Shown: positions 10,951 through 22,303 of the stretch, piece by piece
Layout of the letters: every line of letters starts with the position of its first letter
Numbering within the stretch: position 1 is the first letter of the stretch
Source of the DNA: Neoarius graeffei
Taxonomy: Eukaryota > Chordata > Actinopteri > Siluriformes > Ariidae
NCBI RefSeq assembly: GCF_027579695.1
Contig: NC_083579.1
Coordinates: forward strand, 71,048,871-71,112,870
DNA length: 64,000 nt
Direction of reading: 5' to 3'
The notes under the pieces: generated by a model
What the model was told of the DNA's origin: nothing
Seen by the model: only the letters and a program-made list of their open reading frames with translations
The model's database searches: none
Position numbers and translations under genes: made by a program

Positions 10951-11584
10951 AGCTACATCCACACGACAACGGCAACGAGATGTTATTTAAAAAAATATCG
11001 CGTCCACATGGGCAACGATCAGTAAAATATCAGGTCCATATGGCAACGCAACACTTGCTGAAAACGATGCAATACACATGCCACACCTCTAGGGGCGCTG
11101 TAAGACGGTCCCTTCGGAGACACCAGAACAATAGAAGTAGTAAGGACGCATGCGCATAAACTATTATGCGCGAGACTTCATATTAGCCACAAAGTCAGAA
11201 AAATCTGTTCGTAAAATTACATTATAATGACCAAATACAATGAAAAGTATTTTTCCAGTCTCACCTGTGAAAGGTAATCCCATGTGATCTCGTTTGGACG
11301 GTAAACCTGTTGGTACAGTTAAACGCAGCACATGAATGAGGCATCTTTATTCTCCACTTTGACCCATCCAATATGGCGGCGAGGATGACGTATGATTCTA
11401 CACGGAAGGCAGCGTCTTTAATGGTCCAGAATAAATTGAATGCTACACGTTGATGGATTAATTTGTTCTTCTACGCCCTTTTTGAGGAATGTATTGTAGG
11501 ACTTAAACCAACATCTGAAGAGGTGAGATCGCTCCTTTTTTTTCCCTATTTTTGCAGGCGGGATTGACTCTGCCCTAAGGGCTA

Positions 11585-11619
<35 letters not shown>

Positions 11620-11964
11620 ACTTTGCACCATTACACAATAAATATTCACAGTGAAAATATTTTGTAAGCGCGTTTCATGAACCAAGTTATAGGATTTGGT
11701 GACAACTCGCATTGAGTTCGTTACACTTCTACCCGGCGTGAAGCACTCACAGTCATGTGGTTGTGACGTCACCGTAAGCAAATCCGTTCTACTCATCCAG
11801 ACGACTTCGCAACGGCGCCGTTGCCAGATCTTTCCACTCTGGAACCCGTTCTCAAAAGATTGCGTTTTGGGGCACCCAAAACGCCGGTGCCGTGTGGATG
11901 CCAGGCCGAAACGATAAACAATTGTATCGGATTCACCTGAATCCGTTGCTGTGTGGACAGGGCC
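10951..11964. mobile_element. Non-autonomous Harbinger-like element (about 1 kb)
   Basis: TAA is present on both sides (10948-10950 and 11965-11967). Imperfect inverted ends are agctacatccacacgacaac and, inverted from the right, ggccctgtccacacagcaac. A three-base TWA target and no coding capacity fit a PIF/Harbinger MITE, but other superfamilies are possible. It contains a (CT)n tract at 11585-11619. It splits the transposase of Tc1 (c). Confidence 0.55.
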
Positions 11965-12417
11965 TAAGAGGCTGCTATCCAAGAAATAACCCCCTGCTCC
12001 AAAAATGACACCTTCAAGCTTCAAGCTTAACTAAAGTTTGAAGCTGACCATATGGACAAAGAAAAAGCCTTCTGGAGGATAGCTGTAAGGTCAGATGAGA
12101 CAAAGATTGAGTTGTTTGGCCACAATGACCACCATGTACAGAGGGACACTGTACCAGCTGGTAGTGGTGGTAGGATCATCATGCTCTGAGGCCGTTTTGC
12201 TGCTAGTGGAACTGTTGTTTTTTTTTGTTTGTTTGTTTTTTTTTACCATGTATGTATAATTTTGACCCTGTGTTGATTTCAGAAAACCCAAGGAAAATTA
12301 AAACTTGTGCACCAAATTCTAGTGTTTTTTTTTATGAAAGATGTATGCTGTACATTCTACCACAGAAAAAGTACAGTTCAAAGAAATTACTGAAAGCCCA
12401 AATATTGCCATGACATT

Positions 12418-12438
12418 CATATATATATATATATATAC

Positions 12439-12476
<38 letters not shown>

Positions 12477-12482
12477 CATATA

Positions 12483-12511
<29 letters not shown>
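12418..12511. repeat. (TA)n and (CA)n microsatellites
   Basis: A ta tract is followed by two ca tracts (12443-12467 and 12485-12511), squeezed between the worn right end of Tc1 (c) and the left end of Tc1 (d). Confidence 0.95.
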
Positions 12512-12516
<5 letters not shown>

Positions 12517-13963
12517 GGGAAAATAATTATTTGATCCCCTGCTGATCTTGTAAGTTTGCCCAGTTACAAAGAAATGAGTGGTCTATAATTTTATGGTACT
12601 TTTATTTTAGCAGATAGAGACAGAATATCAACAAAAAAAAGTCCAGTTAAAAAAAATCACATCATATAAATGTTATAAATTCATTTGTATTTGATCAAGT
12701 GAAATGAGTATTTGGTCCTGAAGCAAAACCCAAGGAACTGAGTACTTGGTGGAGAAACCCTTGTTGGCAAGCACAAAAGACAGATGTTTCTTGTACTTGG
12801 TCACCAGGCTTGCACACATCTCAGGAGGGATTTTTGTCCACTCCTCTTTACAGATCCTCTCCAAATTCTGAAGGTTTCGAGGCTTGGCAACTCGAAGTTT
12901 CAGCTCCCTCCACAAATTTTCTATAGGATTAAGGTCTGGAGACTGGCTAGGTCACTCCATGACCTTAATCTGCTGCTTCTTCATCCACTCCTTTGTTGCC
13001 TTGGCTGTATGTTTTGGGTCGTTGTCATGCTGGAAGACCCATCCATGACCCATCTTCAGTGCTCTGACTGAGGGAAGGAGGTTCTCTTCCAAGATCTTAC
13101 GGTACATGGCCCTGTCCATTGGCCCTTCAATGCAGTGAAGTCATTCTGTACCCTTAGCAAAGAAACAGCCCTAAAGCATAATGTTTCCACCTCCCTGCTT
13201 GATGGTGGGGATGGTGTTCTTGGGATTGTATCCAGCATTTCTCTCCTTCCAAACACAACAAGTTGAGTTGATTCCAAAGAGTTCCATTTTGGTCTCATCT
13301 GACCACATCACCTTCTCCCAAGCCTTCTCAGAATCATTTAGGTGATCAGTGGCAAACTTCAGACGGGCCTGTACATGTGCCTTCTTGAGCAGGGGGACCT
13401 TGCGGGCACTGCAGGATTTCAATCCATTATGGCATAGTATGTTACCAATGGTTTTCTTGGTGACTATGGTCCCAGCTGCCTTGAGATCATTAACAAGCTC
13501 CTTCCGTGTAATTCTGGGCTGATCATCCTTACCCCATGAGGTGAGATCCTGCATGGAGCTCCAGGCCAAGAGTGATTGATGGTCATTTTGTATTTCTTCC
13601 ATTTTCTAATAACTGCACCAACAGTTGTCTCCTTCTCACCAAGGTTCTTGCTGATGGTCTTGTAGCCCATTCCAGCTTTGTGCAGGTCTACAATCTTGTC
13701 CCTGATGTCCTTTGAAAGTTCTTTGGTCTTGTCCATAGTGGTGGAGAGGTTGATTCTCTTGACAGGTGCCTTTTTTAATCATAACGAGTAGAAATTAGGA
13801 GTACTTTCTTAAAGTGACAGACTAATCTGTGTGCTTCATGGGCACATACAGTAACCAGTCTGTGGGAGCCAGAATTCTTGCTGGTTTGTTGGGGATCAAA
13901 TACTTATTTTGTTCAATCAAATGCAAATGAATTTATAACCTTTATAACTTTTATACCCCACTG
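12512..13963 (-). mobile_element. Tc1-like transposon (d)
   Basis: Left end cactggggaaaataattatt and right end ...ttatacccca ctg followed by TA. The inner gatccccxxcaa and attcatttg.atttgat motifs are present inverted on both sides. The left flank has lost the TA into the CA microsatellite. Confidence 0.82.
12673..13736 (-). pseudogene. Degenerate Tc1 transposase in element (d)
   Basis: The minus-strand frame begins [20 protein letters not shown], typical of the helix-turn-helix N-terminus. It then passes through four different frames (starting at 13736, 13602, 13298 and 12915), so at least three frameshifts are present. Still readable are [16 protein letters not shown], the first catalytic Asp ([12 protein letters not shown]), a glycine-rich QGGGNIML block and the C-terminal [13 protein letters not shown] end. 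The region with the second Asp (humdnd-type block) lies in a broken stretch around 13050. Confidence 0.8.
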
Positions 13964-14228
13964 TATATATTTTTATTTACAGCCATTAGTGGTACTTGGT
14001 TCCACTAAACTAAAACATAATCCACATCAGCAATCTGTTAACAGGAAATAAGATGATACCAAAATTGACTTAATGTTTTGTTTTGTTTTTCTTGAATGAA
14101 AGGCAGGATCCAGTCAATATTCAAGCATAGTGTACATATTATGCATTTCATAAGTAATTTGACAATGGAACAGTTCTTGTTCGGTTCCAGGACACTGCTA
14201 AAATGGGGTGTAATAGTAATCAGATACA

Positions 14229-14331
14229 CCATGCACTGAGAGGCTCCAGTTGAAATTATGGATTCTCTGAGGTAGTCCTATGCCAGTCACCAAAGAGAAT
14301 CCATAATTCCCAGTGCTTCTCAGTGCATGGT
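14229..14331. repeat. Long hairpin palindrome
   Basis: accatgcactgagaggctcc ... aattatggattctct at 14229-14269 pairs with agagaatccataattcccag ... tctcagtgcatggt at 14293-14331. Arms are about 38-40 bp, with a few mismatches and a 20-odd-base loop. Confidence 0.75.
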
Positions 14332-14343
14332 AGATTTGATTTA

Positions 14344-14728
14344 CATTCCTCATCAAAAAATTCCAAACTAAAAGTGTTAAGATTGAATCTCTGCATAAAC
14401 TCACTGGAGGCAGCCATGTTTGTTGTTTACATCAGAGCGACCTTCGACCTGCGTATATCCAATGTACCATGCTATCACCTGCCTCGCTAGGCATGATCAT
14501 GATACGTAGATCTACACATACAGAAATGCTCATAGAGCCACAGCTGGTGAAATTGTTACGTCAGTTCATGGTATATCCAGGAGACACCATGACTAACTCA
14601 CACCATATCTATTTTCTTTTTTAATTATTGATGTTACGAGATAGATTGCTTAATCAATGGTGGAACTATTTTATGTCACGTGAGCCATCCTTGGCCAATC
14701 CCTGCACGGGAATTTTTTGATGAGGGAT
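14344..14728. mobile_element. Candidate MITE
   Basis: Terminal inverted pair of about 18-19 bp around tcatcaaaaaattcc. No coding potential. No TSD confirmed. Confidence 0.35.
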
Positions 14729-15026
14729 ATCACGTAAAATACAGAATGTCAGCTTTAATTGGATAATACTGTATTGGATGAATCATATAGGAAGGCAAAC
14801 CTAGAACTACTGCATGCATTCTCGCATAAAAAGTGCACTTTAGCATTTCTAGCTGCCTTGTGACATTGCGTGAGCAGTGAAACTGCTGTGGTAGAATTGG
14901 AAGATGACATTGCAGGACTTGGAGAACGCTTCACTCTCACTGGGTTATTGCTGTTGTGCCAGTGAAGAGAACTCGCTGTAACATGGGAATTAAGAATGGC
15001 CAAACTGAGAAGAAAAAAGTCAACAC

Positions 15027-15450
15027 ACTGACTGGCTACCGGTTCTGTCCCGTATCAAATTTAAAAATTTCAAATTGCTTGTCTCTTTCAAAGCCTTGTA
15101 TAATCTTCCTCCTGTCTACCTTAGGGAACTATTGACCCCCTACACCCCCTGTCGCTCACTCAGGTTTTCTAGCAACAACCTACTTGCTGTCCTATGCACC
15201 AGACTTTCCACCATGGGGGGGGTCCTTCAGTGTCATTACCCCCAAACTCTGGAATTCTCTTCCTCAAGCTCTCCATGACTGTTCTTCTTTCAAATCTCAA
15301 CTGAAGACTCATCTCTTCCATGAACATTTCTCTTCCTCTCTTACTGCTTAGTCAATTTTTCCTTTTTCCTTCCCTGCAAAGCAACCTTGGGATAGTGAAA
15401 GGTGCTACAGAAATTATTATTATTATTATTATTATCATCATCATCACCAC
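15027..15450 (+). pseudogene. LINE ORF2 C-terminal and 3' tail
   Basis: A piece resembling the 3' end of a fish LINE protein. VSFKALYNLPPVYLRELLTP, then YTPCRSLRFSSNNLLAV and TRLSTMGG are open at 15075-15225. A G-run at about 15215 shifts the frame, and the remaining homology (PKLWNSLPQAL-like, then KTHLFHEHF-like) sits in another frame. The tail is ttgggatagtgaaaggtgct followed by (ATT)n/(ATC)n. It is 5' truncated and dead. Confidence 0.65.
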
Positions 15451-16189
15451 CTCGCCCAGGATGGAGTCCACCAGGGGCCGAGGTATTGTTTTCAGTCGGG
15501 TTTCTTTCTTTCTTTTTTTGTAAACTATGTTATGGGAAAACAGCTGGACCAAGCTTCATGAAATTTTCAGGATAGATGGGCATTGGTCTCAAATAGAACC
15601 TCCAAAATTTGGGGGGGGGGGGGGGGGGGGGGGGCGCAAAGTCAAGGTCATGGTGACCAAAAAGGTATTAAAAAAATACTGATTGGATCACTACCTGCCT
15701 CATTTGCATACACTGTGCTGTCACTGGAATGGTCTCTTGGCCTGTTTACATACGCAAAGGAAGGGGTTTTGGCCACACCTACTTTTAAACCCCATTGATA
15801 GAAACTTCCCCACTCTGTTGATTTATTACTATAAATATAAATTATAAATAAATGGACTAGACTAAAGAAATCACTTTCAGACATGTTTACACTTAATACA
15901 GAGGGAAAGTGCATTCCACTGAGCCTCCACTGTCTGTACTTTATATTATTCTACTCTTACCTTTTACAGTTTTCGAAACTGAGACCTCCGAACCGAGGCT
16001 GGCATACACACACTGTCACAGGGGACGACAGAATCAGAATCAGAACAATGTTTATTGGCCAAGTATGTTCACACACAAGGTCAAAATCGAGGTCAAGGTT
16101 ACCAAAAAGGTCAAAATCGTTCTTTCGTGATATCTTCCTTCATATTCATCATAAGTGCTACTGGGCGAGGTTTGTTTTGCCTGGCAACA

Positions 16190-16226
<37 letters not shown>

Positions 16227-16699
16227 TTTATCTCATCCGGCCGACAGGTGATGAGTTTATGCCATCATGTGTTGTCTGTCATTATCCAAATTTACGAAAA
16301 TCGCTTATTCTCTCTCAATTCTTCACTGATTTTTATTCTTTTTGGCAGGAAGGTAGGTCTATAGCTTCTACCCAAATTTGCATAATTGCAATTAATAATA
16401 AGGACATGGAGTAATTAATCAACCCCTAACGAGCAGTTTCCACACAAATCGTTTCTTCTCCCTCAATTCTTCACCGATTTTGATTCTTTCTGGCATGAAG
16501 GTAGGGGTACCTAGGGTGCATATAACTTCTACCTTGACTTGCAGAATTACAATTATTCATGAAGTTATGGACTGATTAAGCCTTAATGTTCAACAGCAGT
16601 TCAACAAAAATAGCTTCTTCTCAATCAGTTCCTCACCATTTTGGATTCTTTCTGGCAAATAGGTCGGTATTCCTAAGGTGTATATAGCTTCTATATATA
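15451..16699. other. No gene; low-complexity tracts and a decayed tandem repeat
   Basis: Contains a CTTT tract near 15505, a 24-base poly-G run at 15611-15634 and a (TTA)n tract at about 16190-16228. Between about 16300 and 16690 there are three decayed tandem units of 147-161 bp. Each has ttc(c)tcacc.attttgattctt then ctggca..aaggt.gg then ggtgcatata.cttctac. No reading frame is convincing. Confidence 0.5.
16300..16690. repeat. Three-copy tandem repeat, unit about 147-161 bp
   Basis: The anchor gattctttctggca appears near 16331 (variant), 16481 and 16643. Units have diverged considerably. Confidence 0.55.
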
Positions 16700-18304
16700 C
16701 AACCCCGATTCCAAAAAAGTTGGGACAAAGTACAAATTGTAAATAAAAACGGAGTGCAATGATGTGGAAGTTTCAAAATTCCACATTTTATTCAGAATAG
16801 AACATAGATGACATATCAACTGTTTAAACTGAGAAAATGTATCATTTAAAGAGAAAAATTAGGTGATTTTAAATTTCATGACAACAACACATCTCAAAAA
16901 AGTTGGGACAAGGCCATGTTTACCACTGTGAGACATCCCCTTTTCTCTTTACAACAGTCTGTAAACGTCTGGGGACTGAGGAGACAAGTTGCTCAAGTTT
17001 AGGGATAGGAATGTTAACCCATTCTTGTCTAATGTAGGATTCTAGTTGCTCAACGGTCTTAGGTCTTTTTTGTCGTATCTTCCGTTTTATGATGCGCCAA
17101 ATGTTTTCTATGGGTGAAAGATCTGGACTGCAGGCTGGCCAGTTCAGTACCCGGACCCTTCTTCTACACAGCCATGATGCTGTAATTGATGCAGTATGTG
17201 GTTTGGCATTGTCATGTTGGAAAATGCAATGTCTTCCCTGAAAGAGACATCGTCTGGATGGGAGCATATGTTGCTCTAGAACCTGGATATACCTTTCAGC
17301 ATTGATGGTGTCTTTCCAGATGTGTAAGCTGCCCATGCCACATGCACTAATGCAACCCCGTACCATCAGAGATGCAGGCTTCTGAACTGAGCACTGATGA
17401 TAACTTGGGTCGTCCTTCTCCTCTTTTGTCCGAATGACACGGTGTCCCTGATTTCCATAAAGAACTTCAAATTTTGATTCATCTGACCACAGAACAGTTT
17501 TCCACTTTGCCACAGTCCATTTTAAATGAGCCTTGGCCCAGAGAAGACGTCTGCGCTTCTGGATCATGTTTAGATACGGCTTCTTCTTTGAACTATAGAG
17601 TTTTAGCTGGCAACGGCGGATGGCACGGTGAATTGTGTTCACAGATAATGTTCTCTAGAAATATTCCTGAGCCCATTTTGTGATTTCCAATACAGAAGCA
17701 TGCCTGTATGTGATGCAGTGCCGTCTAAGGGCCCGAAGATCACGGGCACCCGGTATGGTTTTCCGGCCTTGACCCTTACGCACAGAGATTCTTCCAGATT
17801 CTCTGAATCTTTTGATGATATTATGCACTGTAGATGATGATATGTTCAAACTCTTTGCAATTTTACACTGTCGAACTCCTTTCTGATATTGCTCCACTAT
17901 TTGTCGGCGCAGAATTAGGGGGATTGGTAATCCTCTTCCCATCTTTACTTCTGAGAGCCGCTGCCACACCAAGATGCTCTTTTTATACCGAGTCATGTTA
18001 ATGACCTATTGCCAATTGACCTAATGAGTTGCAATTTGGTCCTCCAGCTGTTCCTTTTTTGTACCTTTAACTTTTCCAGCCTCTTATTGCCCCTGTCCCA
18101 ACTTTTTAGAGATGTGTTGCTGTCATGAAATTTCAAATGAGCCAATATTTGGCATGAAATTTCAAAATGTCTCACATTTGACATTTGATATGTTGTCTAT
18201 GTTCTATTGTGAATACAATATCAGTTTTTGAGATTTGTAAATTATTGCATTCCGTTTTTATTTACAATTTGTACTTTGTCCCAACTTTTTTGGAATCGGG
18301 GTTG
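16700..18304 (-). mobile_element. Mariner/Tc1-type transposon (e), almost intact
   Basis: Ends are caaccccgattccaaaaaag and its inverse ttttttggaatcggggttg, with TA at 16698-16699 and 18305-18306. Inner copies of aaaaaagttgggaca recur near each end. Total 1605 bp. It carries a minus-strand transposase interrupted by a single stop. Confidence 0.92.
16920..17996 (-). pseudogene. DD34E transposase with one premature stop
   Basis: Read on the minus strand, the frame runs from MTRYKKSILVWQ (alternative start MGRGLPIPLILR, 18 codons in). It passes a helix-turn-helix (KIAKSLNISSSTVHNIIKRF) and a GRKTIPG linker to one in-frame TAG near 17656, just after KWAQEYF. The same frame then continues for 240 residues to the natural end at 16920. 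All catalytic residues remain: LWSDESK, QHDNAKPHT and SPDLSPIENIW, with 34 residues between the second Asp and the Glu. Length of about 358 codons is normal. Of the transposases here this is one of the two best preserved. Confidence 0.9.
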
Positions 18305-18306
18305 TA

Positions 18307-19497
18307 GCTTGTATATAGTGCATATAGCTTGCAACATTTATTGTGCAAGGTGGCCCACTTTAGATCGTTCCTTCTGGACTAGACAGGGCCGGAGTGAGCT
18401 ACGCCATCATTGACGGTCTCGTTTTTATTATTATTACTATTATTATTATTATTATTATGGACGGTCCCACGTGGATAGCCTAAAGATTTCCACTTCCCAA
18501 AACCAGTTTATGTTCAAGTCTCACTCCTGCTTCAGTCGATAATCTGATCAGGATACTGTAGATTTGCACTTAAGAGCTGTTGCTGTAAATATTAAGACTG
18601 TCCTGGGCTTATTCCAGGACTCTCATAATACACTCAACACATTTAGTAGTGCTTGGCTTTACTCTCGATACCTGTATACCATATTCATTTATAATACGAT
18701 TGGATGTCACCCAGAAGAAGATTGGCTCCCTTTTGAGTCTGGCTCCTCTCAGCACTTCTTCCTCATGATGTCTCAGGGAGTTTTTAAATCTTCATTCAGA
18801 TTTCTGTAAAGCTGATATGTGAGAATGTCTATAAATGTACACAACCAATAAAAGGCTGTCCAGACCAATATAGTACAAGTGTAATACAGTAAAACAATAG
18901 TACTCATTTCAAAAGAACTATCGACTTTGAATTATTTCAAAACCCTACTTTATATTATTCACGATGTTGGAAAAACAGCCTCGGCTATACTTCTTACAAC
19001 AAATGGAGCCATTTAATAAAAAGTATGTCACATTTCTGTTTCCATTTTTTTTTCTTTTTGAATCCCCTTTGGCACTCATCTCGAAACCCACCAATGTGGA
19101 GTGTGTGTCTGCTGAAAGGACCTCTCGGGTGCTGTGGAGACACACGGGGTGCTGGAGGTAGAGCAGAGCGCACGCCACACACGGCACCATGCCTCTATAG
19201 CTGTCAGGTTGATCACAGGAACCCTGCTCCATCGCCACACACCAGCACACACGTCAAGAGCAGGACAGGGAGAGGAGGGAAGCCGAGGCCACGCAGACTG
19301 TACCGTAGTGACAGGCAATAAAAATCAGAGTTAAGGAGGAGTGAGAGGGAAAGGAAGAGTGTCCCTAAAGTCTCAACCCATTTTAACCTCACTAAGCCAG
19401 TAGGAAGACAAAGTAGTACAGCAGAGTGCTGCAGGATTCAGGAGAATCTTCTTACTATTATCGAGCTCAAGAGATAGTTGTATTATATATACATATA
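18307..19497. other. No gene; LINE-type tail and TTA tract
   Basis: A (TTA)n-like tract lies at 18425-18457. 18680-18860 is a decayed copy of the retroelement tail also seen at 25090-25300 (cttttgagtctggctcctct ... cttcctcatgatgtctcagg). 18900-19490 shows no recognisable gene; short open frames on both strands overlap each other. Confidence 0.5.
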
Positions 19498-20036
19498 CAG
19501 TACTGTGCAAAAGTCTTAGACACGTAAAGAAATGCTGTATGGCTTAAAAAATAATGAAATGAAATGTTTCAACATTAAAAAAAATACTATCAACAGGAAT
19601 CAGTAAGCCATAATGATTGAAACAGTCAATATTTGGTGTGAGACGACCCTTTGCTTGAAAAAAAAATAGTAGTCTCAGGTACAGTGAGTGCAGTTTTATG
19701 CGGAAATGAGCTGTAGGTTTTACTGAGCATCTTACACAACCAGCCACAGTTCTTCTGGACACTTTGACTGTCACACTCGCTTCTTCATTTTGCACCAAAA
19801 CCCAGGAGGCTTCATTAATGTTTTCTTTTTTAATCTGAAAAGTGCTCTTAATATGAAATATGCTGCTCAGATGCAAACATTTTTTTTCCTGTAACGTTTA
19901 ATTTTGTTCCGGAAAAAAAAAATGAACGTTCGGAGCTTTGTACTGACTTGATAATGTCGAAGTCATAAAATAGAAATTGATAAAATTTGTATGAAACAAA
20001 AAAAAAAAGGGCGTCTACAACTTTTGCACAGTACTG
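19498..20036. mobile_element. Non-autonomous mariner-type element
   Basis: Ends are cagtactgtgcaaaagtctt and acaacttttgcacagtactg (inverted). TA lies at 19496-19497 on the left; on the right the flank has become a TG/TA microsatellite. It is 539 bp with no transposase. It has an inner cluster of A-runs. Confidence 0.75.
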
Positions 20037-20094
20037 TGTGTGTGTATATATATATATAGTATATCTAGAACAAAAATATATATACATATACAGT

Positions 20095-20123
20095 ACACTC
20101 ACCGGCCATTTTAACAGGAACTT
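20095..20123. mobile_element. Left-end remnant of Tc1 element (f)
   Basis: The sequence cactcaccggccattttaac with aggaac resembles the terminus of a common fish Tc1 element whose right half is at 24848-25826. The two are now separated by the THAP transposon. Confidence 0.65.
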
Positions 20124-20544
20124 CACTGTAAAAAAAGTTATGCCAACCATACCTGTCAACTTTGAGGTTTGAAAAAAAGGGATATTTCCCAGATTTTTAA
20201 CTCAAAATAAGGGAAAATTTCGGAAAGTCATACCCTTCACCAAAAGTGGGTGTGTAGTTGAATGGGGGGCAGTTTTCTATCTAGTATTTGTGATTTCCTG
20301 TACTCTGGTGCATGTTGGTGATAGCCAAGACACAAACTTAATATGCTTATGGTTTATAGAGTGCATTTGTGAATAAACTATACATTTATTTTTATTTGCT
20401 TTCAGTGGTACCAGTTATTTCCCAAATTAAGGGCTAAAATACGTATCTTATGTTAAAATAAGAAAGGTCATTATATAACCAGTCAATAAATTCAATTCCA
20501 TTGCAATTTATTATGGTTTTACCATAGTCATGGCCTCGGAACAC

Positions 20545-20697
<153 letters not shown>

Positions 20698-20843
20698 GTA
20701 ATAAAGAGAAACTAGATGTAATAAAGAGAGAGTAATATAAGATATTAAACCAAGAGTGATTTAAAATGGGTAAGTTTCAGATAGAAAATAAAATAGACAA
20801 TGAGTGGATAAAACAGTTAATACACCAATTAGTTTACACTAGG

Positions 20844-21167
20844 CTATTTATGAGGTCTTAGCCAGGACATACTTAATGTAAACATGTGTAGCTTACCTTT
20901 GATTATTTGGGAGGCTTTCGTTTTCCCCATGGAAAATTTCTTTGCGATGGAAGAGTCTGGGAACATTCCAGCCACGCACTTGTTGAAATCATCAAAGAAA
21001 GAGAGGCTAATGTTTTTCTTAGCTATTAGCATCGCCATCTTCACCTCAGACCTAATCAGTGTTGCCAGATACTGCTGATGTTTTCCAGCCCAAAATATGT
21101 TCAAAACCCGCCAAAATGCACTTGAAACCGCCCAACTTGGGCGGGAAACCTCCCAATCTGGCAACAC
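20844..21167 (-). pseudogene. hAT transposase remnant, copy 1
   Basis: A 107-residue frame. Its middle part, AKKNISLSFFDDFNKCVAGM then PDSSIAKKFSMGKTKASQI, has the 'FPDS-x-IAK-x-F/Y-x-x-x-RTK' look of the region after the BED finger in hAT transposases. The first 45 residues (WEVSRPSWAVSSAFWR) are probably not original coding sequence. After IIKG the sequence reads gtaagc, a splice donor. Nothing catalytic remains. Confidence 0.45.
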
Positions 21168-21453
21168 TGGACCTAATCACTTGCTCAGCCTCGCCTCCGG
21201 ACGTAGTTATGTAATTACTGATGCCTGAGAGGGCGGGGACATGAATTCATGGCCCGACTTCCTGCTGTAAACTCCTGTCAGAGGCGCGTCATGAATTCTG
21301 GACCTACCGACTTTTTTATATTGTGAAAATACGGGACTTTTATATAATGTGAAAATACGGGATATTTTCGGGAAAATAAAAAAACAGGAAGACAGTGGGA
21401 AATAAGTCAAAATAAGGGATTTCCCGGGAAAAACGGGAGGGTTGACAGGTATG

Positions 21454-21919
21454 ATGCCAACTTAAAAATTCAAGGCAACTTACTGCACAGGATTTTTGAG
21501 TTTATGTGACAACTAAGATTTTTAAGTTTTGAAGAAAGCTGTGCCAACTTATACTTTTGGTCTTCATATTCACATAAACTTCATTTTTTCAGTTTTACAT
21601 GATAAGAATTCAACTTTAAAGTGCTGATGACACGTTTTTGACATCTTTGGCGATGTTTTATAACATAAAAAGTAATTCCCGATGATCCATATATTAATTC
21701 ACGAAGGCGCCTATTTTACAAGTTATGATAAAAAACGCGGCTATTTGGGCAAATTTGACGGGGCTGCAGCACCCAGGAGATGAAGGAGGAGGAGGAGCTA
21801 TATGACATCAGCGAAAGAACCTTCCTCCTAACTTACCAGTTTGTTGTTGATGCGGCGGGTGTTCAGTTTATCATTATTAGTATTTTTATTAGACATTATT
21901 ATTATTATATACAGTTATT
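21454..21919. other. Left arm of the THAP transposon and presumed promoter
   Basis: Up to about 21620 this is terminal inverted repeat. The remainder, upstream of the THAP start codon, has no other feature besides a (TTA)-rich stretch at 21865-21905. Confidence 0.5.
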
Positions 21920-22303
21920 ATGCCTTCGCGTTGTGTTGCCGGCTTTTGCTCCAAAACCCACAAGGATGGGGTAAGTTTATTCAAGTTTCCCAGAGATCCC
22001 GAGCTGCATGCGGAGTGGGTGAAGCAAGTCAGGCGCACTCGTGACAAGTGGGAGCCCTCACCAACATCCGTCCTGTGCTCTGAACACTTCGATTTGGATT
22101 GTTTTGACACCCTTCCCAGCTTAAAAGAATCTCTTGTGTGTGCAATTCAGCACAAACGTGTGCTGCTACCATCAGCAGTGCCTACAGTATTCCGGAGGGG
22201 GTCTACTAGTAGCTATGCCGGATCCAGCAGTCGCCTGGGACAAGGCTACTCCTCCAAACACAGTCCAACTGTCAGAACATGTGTTGAGAAACGACATAAG
22301 ATA
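21920..22303 (+). CDS. THAP zinc-finger exon of a transposon protein
   Basis: Starts MPSRCVAGFCSKTHKDG and shows the THAP signature: Cys5-x4-Cys10, FKFPRDPELHAEW with the conserved proline and tryptophan, then VLCSEHF giving Cys-x2-His, followed by DCFD. THAP domains bind DNA through one zinc ion and are found in P-element and Kolobok transposases and in domesticated THAP proteins. After KRHKIK the DNA reads gtacgt, a plausible splice donor, so I end the exon there; an unspliced frame would run on to 22384. A serine-rich linker follows the finger. It is probably the N-terminal exon of the transposon's own protein, since it lies between that element's inverted ends. No downstream catalytic exon is recognised. 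Confidence 0.75.

Larger units (their letters stand above)
10384..12215 (+). pseudogene. Broken Tc1 transposase in element (c)
   Basis: The start MGKSKELNADLRKK and a helix-turn-helix (SGMSLGAISKQVQFPRSS) lie at 10384-10510. A frameshift follows near 10520, then remnants of the linker to about 10650. Coding homology resumes at 10905-10950 and 11968-12215. There, the first catalytic Asp region is still readable (RSDETKIELFGHNDHH, near 12091). After GGRIIML the frame stops and the second Asp and Glu region is deleted. Confidence 0.7.
9960..12420 (+). mobile_element. Tc1-like transposon (c) broken by two insertions
   Basis: The left end is cagtcagaagtttacatac, a Sleeping-Beauty-like terminus. 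The inner inverted repeat (aatttggtgcacaggtttta ... gaaatcaacacagggtcaaa) returns inverted at 12255-12330, and the outer part (tgtcatggcaatatttgggc) returns inverted at 12390-12416. The final right bases have been lost into a TA/CA microsatellite. The body is interrupted at 10651-10904 (V-SINE piece with microsatellites) and 10951-11964 (MITE). Confidence 0.8.
13966..15026. other. No gene; palindromic non-autonomous repeats
   Basis: No coding frame is supported. Two inverted structures are visible: a hairpin at 14229-14331, and an inverted pair tcctcatcaaaaaattcc (14345) / ggaattttttgatgaggga (14710) that may delimit a MITE of about 385 bp. Confidence 0.5.

Noticed and set aside
12319..12526. 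Open frames of repeated MCVCVCV or IYIYIY
   Set aside because: Pure TA/CA microsatellite translation.
19025..19321. Several overlapping frames near 19 kb
   Set aside because: Four frames on both strands cover the same bases; none has family features.
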